Shown: positions 1 through 5,232 of the stretch, one piece after another
How the letters are laid out: every line of letters starts with the position of its first letter
Position numbering within the stretch: the stretch's first letter is position 1
Assembly: GCA_007135745.1 (NCBI GenBank)
Contig: SLIH01000072.1
Location: 1-5,232, forward strand
Origin: Halomonas sp.
GTDB lineage: Bacteria > Pseudomonadota > Gammaproteobacteria > Pseudomonadales > Oleiphilaceae
Direction of reading: 5' to 3'
DNA: 5,232 bases
Position numbers and translations under genes: made by a program
Notes under the pieces: model-generated
Database searches by the model: none
What the model was told of the DNA's origin: nothing
What the model saw: the letters and a program-made list of their open reading frames with translations, nothing else

Positions 1-63
1 CATCTGTTGCAGGGGCGTCCCCTGCACAGCAGACGACTGTTTTCAAAAAAGGGAGACGAATAA
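1..63 (+). CDS. recO: DNA repair protein RecO, C-terminal end (partial)
   Basis: An open frame runs in from the left edge and stops at TAA 61-63, giving the final 20 residues of an upstream gene. The visible stretch [13 protein letters not shown] resembles the conserved C-terminal tail of RecO (roughly LGxRPLxSRxLF), and recO directly precedes pdxJ in many gammaproteobacteria. RecO is a DNA-annealing recombination mediator that works with RecR to load RecA at gaps. The stop codon shares base 63 with the pdxJ start (TAATG), so the two genes are probably co-transcribed and translationally coupled. The identification rests on a short tail plus gene context, so it is likely but not proven. Confidence 0.72.
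   Translation, partial: HLLQGRPLHSRRLFSKKGDE
51..56 (+). promoter_or_regulatory. Ribosome binding site of pdxJ, inside the recO end
   Basis: GGGAGA lies six bases before the ATG at 63 and within the last codons of the upstream frame. It supports ATG 63 over later GTG codons such as the one at 96, and it fits translational coupling through the TAATG overlap. Confidence 0.7.
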
Positions 64-824
64 TGGCGGAAACCGAATCCCATTCGGTCGCTCGGGTGCT
101 TCTTGGGGTTAATGTGGACCACGTGGCGACTCTGCGTCAGGCCCGTGGTACCCGTTATCCGGATCCCGTTCAGGCCGCGCTGCTGGCCGAGGAAGCCGGG
201 GCTGATGGCATCACCATCCATCCGCGTGAGGATCGCCGCCATATTCAGGACCGCGATGTGTTGTTGTTACGGGACATGCTCAATACCCGAATGAACCTGG
301 AAATGGCGGTGACGGACAGCATGCTGGCGCTTGCCGAAAAGGTGAACCCGGCACACTGCTGCTTTGTCCCGGAAAAGAGGGAAGAACTCACCACGGAAGG
401 CGGCCTCGACGTGCTCGGGCAGAAACAGCGGGTTGCCGATGCCTGCGCACGAATGGCGGCCATGGGGGCCGAGGTGTCGTTATTTATTGATCCGGACGAA
501 AGGCAGCTGGATGCTGCAGTCGAAGCTGGCGCGCCCGTGGTGGAACTGCACACGGGCGAATACGCCGAGGCGGACAATCCGGACGAACAGGCCCGTGAAC
601 TGGAGCGCCTGCGACGCTGTGTCCGGTATGGTCAATCACTGGGGCTGACGGTTAATGGCGGGCACGGACTGCATTACCACAATACGGAAGCAGTGGCGGC
701 CATAGCAGGGATTCATGAATTGAATATTGGTCATGCCATCATCGCGCGGGCGTTATTTACCGGTATCAAGGACGCCGTGCGGGAGATGCGAGAGCTCATT
801 CAGAGGGCCGGCGCCGGTCGTTGA
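63..824 (+). CDS. pdxJ: Pyridoxine 5'-phosphate synthase PdxJ
   Basis: A 253-residue protein that aligns along its whole length with PdxJ. The enzyme condenses 1-deoxy-D-xylulose 5-phosphate with 3-amino-2-oxopropyl phosphate (1-amino-acetone 3-phosphate) to form pyridoxine 5'-phosphate, the ring-closing step of DXP-dependent vitamin B6 synthesis in the cytoplasm. It is a TIM barrel that forms an octamer in E. coli. Visible motifs are [15 protein letters not shown] (15-29), YPDPVQAA (32-39), [13 protein letters not shown] (53-65), MNLEMA (77-82), VPEKREE (102-108) and GGHGLHYHN (199-207). His53, Glu80 and His201 correspond to the catalytic His45, Glu72 and His193 of E. coli. The N-terminus is about eight residues longer than in E. 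coli (243 aa). The ATG follows a good GGGAGA ribosome site (51-56) and overlaps the recO stop. The 3' end overlaps the convergent gacS by 29 bp. Confidence 0.97.
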   Translation: MAETESHSVARVLLGVNVDHVATLRQARGTRYPDPVQAALLAEEAGADGITIHPREDRRHIQDRDVLLLRDMLNTRMNLEMAVTDSMLALAEKVNPAHCCFVPEKREELTTEGGLDVLGQKQRVADACARMAAMGAEVSLFIDPDERQLDAAVEAGAPVVELHTGEYAEADNPDEQARELERLRRCVRYGQSLGLTVNGGHGLHYHNTEAVAAIAGIHELNIGHAIIARALFTGIKDAVREMRELIQRAGAGR

Positions 825-3675
825 GGTTTTCACGCAGTTCTTTCTCCCAATCAACCTGCTCGCACCAGTGCTGGAGCCGGTCGATGGCTGCCAGCAGTTC
901 CTTGACCAAAGAGTCGACCGGCTGTTCCTTGCGTTTCAGAGCACTCTCGAGTTGCTGGGCGGCTTTCTGAAGTTCCGGAACCCCCGTATAGCGGGTTGCC
1001 CCATGAAGCCGGTGGACGCGCTCCAGCAACTCATCCCAGTCGTCACTGGCGTGCAGTTGTTTGATGGCCTCGGCATCGCCGGTTACCGCCTCCAGTAGCA
1101 TGCTCAGCATTTCCTCGGCCAGATCCAGTTTTCCGCCTGCCAGCCGGATGCATTCATCAATGTCCACGCTGGGCTTCTGTCGTGAGCGGGCGGAGGGGCG
1201 TATGGCAGATTCACGGCCGAAATGACTCTGTGGGCCATGCTGGGTTTCATTGACCGCAAAGCCGGTGAAGCGTTGGATCGTTCGGGCGATGACTTCCTGG
1301 TTGACGGGTTTGGTGAGGTAGCCATCGAATCCGGAGTTCAGCAGGTTTTCCCGCTCTTCGGTCAGGGCATGAGCGGTGAGGGCAATAATGGGGATTCTCG
1401 CGTTACCGGAATCCAGTTTACGGATCCGCGCCGTTGTCTCCACACCGTCCATGCCAGGCATCTGAACGTCCATGAATACCAGGTCAAATGAGGTCTTCTG
1501 AAGATGCTTGAGTACCTCAAAGCCACTGCGTGCTCCGGCTACCTCAAGATTCAGGTCTTCCAACAACGTAATGATCAGTTTCAGGTTGGCCTCGTTGTCA
1601 TCAACGGCAATAACCCGTGGTTGTCGCCCCAGTTGTCTGGAGGAAGGCTGTTGCCTCCATGTTGGGTGCACACTGGGGAGTGACTCTTCCGGGGTTTTGC
1701 CATGAACCAGCTGAAACAGTTTCTCGTAGAGGCGCTCCCTGCGTATGGGTTTTGTCAGGTGGGCAGAAGCAATTTCCACCAGCCGGCTTTTGTCCTCGTT
1801 GAGTGTGGGGGTAAGCAGGAGGACACGGCAATCACACCGATGCTCAAGATCCTCGAGCAGTTCCCTGTATTGCTGTGAGTGCAGCAGGTGGCGGGAAATG
1901 CCAATGATCGCAAGGCTGTATCCGGCCCCATCGACCTGAGCACGGTGCACCTCGTGCTGCATTTCACTGGGTGTTGCGGCACGGGTTAGCTGCATTTTCC
2001 AGCCGCGCAGCAGATTCTCGACGGCCATGCCGGTGGTTGACTGGTATTCCAGGTAGATGACAGATTCGTTCTGCAAGGCGTCACGCGGCGTTTCGGGCTC
2101 CGCGTTGGCCGCCAGTTCCGTACGCAGGGTGAACCAGAACGTGGAGCCTTTGCCCAGTTCACTTTCCAGCCCGATCTCGCCGCCCATTTCCTCGACCAGG
2201 CGGCGTGAAATCACCAGCCCCAGTCCGGTACCGCCATACTGGCGCGCAGTGGAAGCATCCGCCTGATTGAAGGCATTGAACAGTGATTGCTGCTGCGCGC
2301 GTGACAGCCCCACACCGGTATCCGTCACGCTGATGCGAATGCGGTAGCGGCTGTCATCCTCTTCGTCGTCGAGCATGGCCCGGAGCACCACTTCGCCGGT
2401 CTGGGTGAATTTTATGGCGTTATTGACCAGGTTGGTAATGACCTGCTTGATGCGCAGTGGATCGCCGATGATGGTATCCGGCACATCGTCGTAGACCATC
2501 GGCACCAGATCCAGATTCTTCTCATGGGCCGCCGGCGCCAGCATGACCATCACCTCCTCGATGGTGTCCCGCAGCCTGAACGGTGCGCGGTCAAGCACCA
2601 GTTTTCCCGCTTCGATCTTGGAGAAGTCGAGGATGTCATTGATGATGGTGAGCAGAATCTCCGAGGATTTGCGGATGGTGTTCAGGTGATCGCGCTGTTG
2701 CGGTGACGCCGGGTTTTTGAGCAGCAGATCCGTGAAGCCGATAATGCCGTTGAGTGGCGTTCGGATTTCGTGGCTCATGTTGGCCAGAAATTCCGATTTG
2801 ATACGGCTGGCTTCCAGAGCCTGTTTGCGCGCAAGATCCAGTTCGATGTTCTGGATTTCAATGGTTTCCAGGGTCTCGCGCAGATCCTCGGTGGCCTGAT
2901 CCACGTTCTGCTGCATTTCATCCTGGGCCTGTTGCAGCCCCTTGGCCATGGCGTTGAGGCCCGAGGCCAGTTCTTCCAGTTCCGGGCCGGCTTCGGTTTT
3001 TACCCGTGTGTCCAGTTTCCCTTCCTTGAGCCGGCCGATTGCCCGCGTCAGCTCATAGATCGGTCCGGTGACCGAGCGACTCAGGTGCAGCGCAATGAGG
3101 GTGTTGATGCCCAGGGCGCTGCCGATCAGCAGGAGGCTGATCAGCAGGGCCTTGTAACGTTCCTTTTCCGTCTCGGCGTGGGAGAGTTCGACGCTGGCCC
3201 AGCCCAGGGGTCTGTTGGGTTCTTCCGGCGGCGGTCCCAGCTGTTCGATGTCGAGAAGACCATCGATCATCAGATCCTGGGGATAGATCGGTGATATAAA
3301 CAGGGTTGCATCGCTTCCGCGCTGAACAACCGTACCACTGATTTCCTGCAATTGGTCCGGTCCGCGGACTGTCGGACGGGGGCCGGTGTGCACGAGCTCG
3401 GTACCCGAGCGGTCATGGATTGTTATGGCGCGAACATCTTTTTCATCCAGCATTGAGCTGGCCACGCCGAAGAGCAGGCTGCGATTGCCGGTGAAGGCGC
3501 CGTATTCCGAAGCGGCCGCGAGCTGGCGGCTGAGGGACTGGCCGCGGTCATCGAGCAACTGGGTAAGGTTATTGATCCAGCTGTGGGTGAAGAAAATCCC
3601 GGCCACAATAACCAGCACCATGGTGGGGACCAGTGACAGGACGAAGACCTTTTTCTGTATACCCCAGCGACGCAT
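796..3675 (-). CDS. gacS: Tripartite hybrid sensor histidine kinase GacS/BarA
   Basis: A 959-residue inner-membrane hybrid kinase of the GacS/BarA family (E. coli BarA is 918 aa). It should pass phosphate to the regulator GacA/UvrY, which drives small RNAs that sequester RsmA/CsrA. Approximate domain order: TM1 8-29; periplasmic sensor 30-174; TM2 175-198; HAMP 199-252 ([15 protein letters not shown]); helical linker 250-293; HisKA with [11 protein letters not shown], His302; HATPase 401-520 with N-box [14 protein letters not shown] and GGTGLGLV; degenerate receiver 537-658; true receiver 686-805 with DD 692-693, phospho-Asp736 ([11 protein letters not shown]), Thr767 and Lys789; Hpt 838-935 with HRLHG, His888. 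ATG 3675 is preferred because [18 protein letters not shown] aligns with known GacS N-termini and the frame upstream is rich in rare codons. No clear Shine-Dalgarno site precedes it. ATG 3744, ATG 3750 and GTG 3816 (1006 aa) are alternatives. It is convergent with pdxJ and divergent from cysM. Confidence 0.95.
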   Translation of the reverse strand: MRRWGIQKKVFVLSLVPTMVLVIVAGIFFTHSWINNLTQLLDDRGQSLSRQLAAASEYGAFTGNRSLLFGVASSMLDEKDVRAITIHDRSGTELVHTGPRPTVRGPDQLQEISGTVVQRGSDATLFISPIYPQDLMIDGLLDIEQLGPPPEEPNRPLGWASVELSHAETEKERYKALLISLLLIGSALGINTLIALHLSRSVTGPIYELTRAIGRLKEGKLDTRVKTEAGPELEELASGLNAMAKGLQQAQDEMQQNVDQATEDLRETLETIEIQNIELDLARKQALEASRIKSEFLANMSHEIRTPLNGIIGFTDLLLKNPASPQQRDHLNTIRKSSEILLTIINDILDFSKIEAGKLVLDRAPFRLRDTIEEVMVMLAPAAHEKNLDLVPMVYDDVPDTIIGDPLRIKQVITNLVNNAIKFTQTGEVVLRAMLDDEEDDSRYRIRISVTDTGVGLSRAQQQSLFNAFNQADASTARQYGGTGLGLVISRRLVEEMGGEIGLESELGKGSTFWFTLRTELAANAEPETPRDALQNESVIYLEYQSTTGMAVENLLRGWKMQLTRAATPSEMQHEVHRAQVDGAGYSLAIIGISRHLLHSQQYRELLEDLEHRCDCRVLLLTPTLNEDKSRLVEIASAHLTKPIRRERLYEKLFQLVHGKTPEESLPSVHPTWRQQPSSRQLGRQPRVIAVDDNEANLKLIITLLEDLNLEVAGARSGFEVLKHLQKTSFDLVFMDVQMPGMDGVETTARIRKLDSGNARIPIIALTAHALTEERENLLNSGFDGYLTKPVNQEVIARTIQRFTGFAVNETQHGPQSHFGRESAIRPSARSRQKPSVDIDECIRLAGGKLDLAEEMLSMLLEAVTGDAEAIKQLHASDDWDELLERVHRLHGATRYTGVPELQKAAQQLESALKRKEQPVDSLVKELLAAIDRLQHWCEQVDWEKELRENLNDRRRPSE

Positions 3676-3834
3676 GGCTTCGGTTCGCAGTATTGAATCG
3701 GTTTGTGATCCCGGTTGGGACTCGGTGTCAGTTAGGCGTATCATGGGCATCTGGAGAACCCAGGCACGCGTTCCGCAAACTCTGGATACTAACACAGCCG
3801 TTGCTGAACTGGGCACCGGTTGCGACCCGCTGAA

Positions 3835-3842
3835 ATTATAGT
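3835..3842. promoter_or_regulatory. Candidate overlapping -10 elements for divergent gacS and cysM
   Basis: In the region between gacS and cysM the minus strand reads a perfect TATAAT at 3840-3835, pointing toward gacS. The plus strand reads TATAGT at 3837-3842, pointing toward cysM. The AT-rich patch stands out in GC-rich surroundings. Neither has a good -35 at 16-18 bp: the minus-strand hexamer at 17 bp is TCTCCT, and the plus-strand hexamer at 17 bp is CACCGG. Initiation from the minus-strand element would leave a leader of roughly 150 nt before ATG 3675. Initiation from the plus-strand element would leave a short leader before cysM. This is a motif reading only. Confidence 0.3.
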
Positions 3843-3857
3843 TTTTGAAGTCGTTCG

Positions 3858-3864
3858 AGGAGAG
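3858..3864 (+). promoter_or_regulatory. Ribosome binding site of cysM
   Basis: AGGAGAG lies nine bases upstream of ATG 3874. It decides the cysM start against the in-frame TTG at 3820, whose 18 extra residues have no counterpart in the family. Confidence 0.7.
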
Positions 3865-3873
3865 TCAGGCTCC

Positions 3874-4764
3874 ATGCCATACCCGACCATAGAAGATTTT
3901 GTTGGCAACACGCCGCTGGTACGGCTGCAGCGGTTGCCGGGAGAAACCAGCAACACCATTCTCGTGAAGCTCGAGGGCAACAACCCGGCAGGATCGGTCA
4001 AGGACAGGCCCGCGTTGAGCATGATTCAGGAAGCTGAAAAACGTGGAGAAATTCGTCCGGGCGATACCCTGATTGAGGCCACCAGTGGCAACACGGGGAT
4101 TGCTCTGGCCATGGCGGCCGCAATCAAGGGCTATCGCATGGTCCTGATCATGCCGGAAAACGCCAGCGAGGAGCGTCGTGCATCCATGCGGGCCTATGGC
4201 GCGGAAATCATCAGTGTCTCCCGGGAAGCCAGCATGGAAGGCGCTCGTGACCTGGCGCAGCAGATGCAGCGCGAAGGAAAGGGCCATGTCCTGGATCAGT
4301 TTGCCAACCCGGACAATCCTCTGGCCCATTACCGGACGACGGCACCAGAAATCTGGGAAAGTACGGGTGGGGAGATAACGCACTTCGTCTCTTCCATGGG
4401 TACCACGGGCACCATCATGGGTGCTTCACGCTATTTCCGTGAGCGCAATCCCGATATTCAGATCATTGGGCTGCAGCCGGCCGAATGCGCATCCATCCCC
4501 GGCATCCGCCGCTGGCCGGAGGCCTATCTGCCGAAGATATTCGATGCGAGTGCCGTGGACGAGGTGATGGAAGTCAGCCAGGAAGTGGCCGAGGACACCA
4601 TGCGAGCGCTGGCGGCGCGCGAAGGCATTTTCTGCGGGGTTTCCTCCGGCGGCTGTGTTGCTGGTGCATTACGTTTGTCCCAGACGGTTGAAAACGCCAC
4701 CATAGTCGCCATCATATGCGACCGCGGTGATCGTTACCTGTCCACGGGTGTGTTCCCCTCCTGA
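3874..4764 (+). CDS. cysM: Cysteine synthase B (O-acetylserine sulfhydrylase B) CysM
   Basis: A 296-residue cytoplasmic PLP enzyme (E. coli CysM is 303 aa) that converts O-acetyl-L-serine plus sulfide to cysteine. CysM-type enzymes also accept thiosulfate, giving S-sulfocysteine. Visible motifs are [11 protein letters not shown] (10-20), [10 protein letters not shown] with PLP lysine Lys43, the substrate loop TSGNTG (70-75), the phosphate-binding loop SSMGTTGT (173-180), GIRRWP (210-215), FCGVSSGG and [11 protein letters not shown]. The CysM isozyme is favoured over CysK by Arg212 in GIRRWP and Cys282 in ICDRGD, which match E. coli Arg210 and Cys280, residues linked to the CysM-type active site. 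The C-terminus stops soon after GVF and lacks the roughly ten-residue tail of the E. coli protein. It is divergent from gacS and is followed after 26 bp by rlmD, suggesting an operon. No operator for CysB was recognised. Confidence 0.96.
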   Translation: MPYPTIEDFVGNTPLVRLQRLPGETSNTILVKLEGNNPAGSVKDRPALSMIQEAEKRGEIRPGDTLIEATSGNTGIALAMAAAIKGYRMVLIMPENASEERRASMRAYGAEIISVSREASMEGARDLAQQMQREGKGHVLDQFANPDNPLAHYRTTAPEIWESTGGEITHFVSSMGTTGTIMGASRYFRERNPDIQIIGLQPAECASIPGIRRWPEAYLPKIFDASAVDEVMEVSQEVAEDTMRALAAREGIFCGVSSGGCVAGALRLSQTVENATIVAIICDRGDRYLSTGVFPS

Positions 4765-4777
4765 ATCAGTCACTACC

Positions 4778-4784
4778 AAGAGAG
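4778..4784 (+). promoter_or_regulatory. Ribosome binding site of rlmD
   Basis: AAGAGAG lies six bases before ATG 4791, inside the 26-bp gap after cysM. The gap has no terminator-like hairpin, which fits read-through from cysM. Confidence 0.6.
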
Positions 4785-4790
4785 TATCCA

Positions 4791-5232
4791 ATGAGTCGAC
4801 GTCGCCGCAGAGCGCGGGTTCCTGCGGAGCCCGTGAACTGTACCATTGAGAGTCTCAGCCACGACGGTCGGGGCGTGGCCCGTCTGGACGGCAAGACCGC
4901 TTTTGTCGATGGCGCACTGCCCGGGGAAACGGTTACCGCGCAGTACATGGAGCGCAGACGCAAGTTTGATGCGTTGCGCACGCTCTCTGTCGATGCCAAT
5001 CCTGCCCCGGATCGGGTGACACCCCCATGCGAGCATGCCGATATCTGTGGTGGCTGCAGCCTTCAGCACCTGGATCCTGATGCCCAGATTCAGTTCAAGG
5101 AAGGTGTTCTCAAAGAGCAGTTCGCCCATTTCGGTGGCATCGAGCCCCTGGAGTGGGCCCCGCCACTGACCGGCCCCCGCCTGGGATATCGCCGTAAGGC
5201 ACGTCTGGGTGTGCGTTATGTGGCAAAGAAAG
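4791..5232 (+). CDS. rlmD: 23S rRNA (uracil-5-)-methyltransferase RlmD, N-terminal part (partial)
   Basis: The frame opens at ATG 4791 and runs off the right edge, giving 147 residues, about a third of a protein usually near 430-450 aa. RlmD (formerly RumA) is a SAM-dependent, iron-sulfur enzyme that makes m5U1939 in 23S rRNA (E. coli numbering). Residues 12-67 form a TRAM-type RNA-binding domain ([20 protein letters not shown], then LPGETV). Next comes the 4Fe-4S motif [11 protein letters not shown] with Cys80, Cys86 and Cys89, matching Cys81, Cys87 and Cys90 of E. coli. The fourth cysteine, the SAM-binding motifs and the catalytic cysteine lie beyond the window. [17 protein letters not shown] (128-144) matches the start of the methyltransferase part. 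The N-terminus is notably arginine-rich (SRRRRRARV). RlmC or RlmCD cannot be strictly excluded on this fragment, but the position after cysM favours RlmD. Confidence 0.92.
   Translation, partial: MSRRRRRARVPAEPVNCTIESLSHDGRGVARLDGKTAFVDGALPGETVTAQYMERRRKFDALRTLSVDANPAPDRVTPPCEHADICGGCSLQHLDPDAQIQFKEGVLKEQFAHFGGIEPLEWAPPLTGPRLGYRRKARLGVRYVAKK

Noticed and set aside
805..830. GC palindrome followed by a TTTT run, as a possible terminator at the pdxJ end
   Set aside because: The stem is short, and the T-run begins about seven bases after it and is only four bases long, so it does not meet the usual intrinsic terminator pattern.
2770..3294. 174-residue open frame on the plus strand opposite gacS
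   Set aside because: It lies wholly antisense to the conserved HisKA, HAMP and sensor regions of gacS, has no recognisable domain, and is explained by GC bias at codon third positions.
3795..3834. GCTGAA direct repeats (3803-3808, 3829-3834) and a CAGC/GCTG 4-bp inverted repeat (3795-3806) as an operator
   Set aside because: The repeats are only six and four bases long, their spacing fits no known regulator that I recognise, and they could easily occur by chance.
3386..3841. 151-residue open frame on the plus strand opposite the gacS 5' end
   Set aside because: It is antisense to the well-supported sensor and membrane segment of GacS, has Ser/Arg-rich low-complexity composition, and shows no family resemblance.
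3820..3873. 18-residue N-terminal extension of cysM from TTG 3820
   Set aside because: The extension has no counterpart in CysM proteins, overlaps the -10-like site, and contains the AGGAGAG ribosome site used by ATG 3874.
3865..4383. 172-residue open frame on the minus strand opposite cysM
   Set aside because: It is a mirror of strongly conserved cysM codons with no recognisable motif of its own.
4773..5129. 118-residue open frame on the minus strand opposite rlmD
   Set aside because: It is antisense to the TRAM and iron-sulfur motif coding sequence of rlmD, with no independent support.

Overview
The window reads as a chromosomal housekeeping segment from a moderately GC-rich gammaproteobacterium. 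All genes are intact or cut only by the window edges. The order is recO (3' end) > pdxJ > < gacS/barA | cysM > rlmD (5' part). The gacS-cysM-rlmD neighbourhood is familiar from Pseudomonas and relatives, where relA commonly follows. The proteins and the recO-pdxJ junction would also fit a Marinobacter-like or other Pseudomonadales/Oceanospirillales genome. That placement is inference from gene order and protein resemblance; no marker here fixes the genus.

Layout. Bases 1-63 encode the last 20 residues of a protein resembling RecO. Its TAA shares one base with the ATG of pdxJ (63-824), the pyridoxine 5'-phosphate synthase. On the opposite strand, gacS/barA (stop at 796, preferred start at 3675) encodes a tripartite hybrid sensor kinase, and its 3' end overlaps that of pdxJ by 29 bp. 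About 200 bp separate the gacS start from the divergent cysM (3874-4764), an O-acetylserine sulfhydrylase B. After a 26-bp gap comes rlmD (4791 to the window end), a 23S rRNA m5U methyltransferase, probably in the same operon.

Functional picture. PdxJ makes pyridoxine phosphate, the precursor of PLP, and CysM is a PLP enzyme, but they belong to separate transcription units and nothing in the sequence shows a direct link. GacS would act at the inner membrane as the sensor of the Gac/Rsm (BarA/UvrY) post-transcriptional network. Its partner GacA and the small RNAs are not in the window.

I see no mobile element, CRISPR array, tRNA or rRNA gene, and no convincing undescribed system. The points worth a second look are small: the gacS start site, the shared AT-rich -10-like site between gacS and cysM, the degenerate receiver domain in GacS, and the overlapping convergent gene ends.
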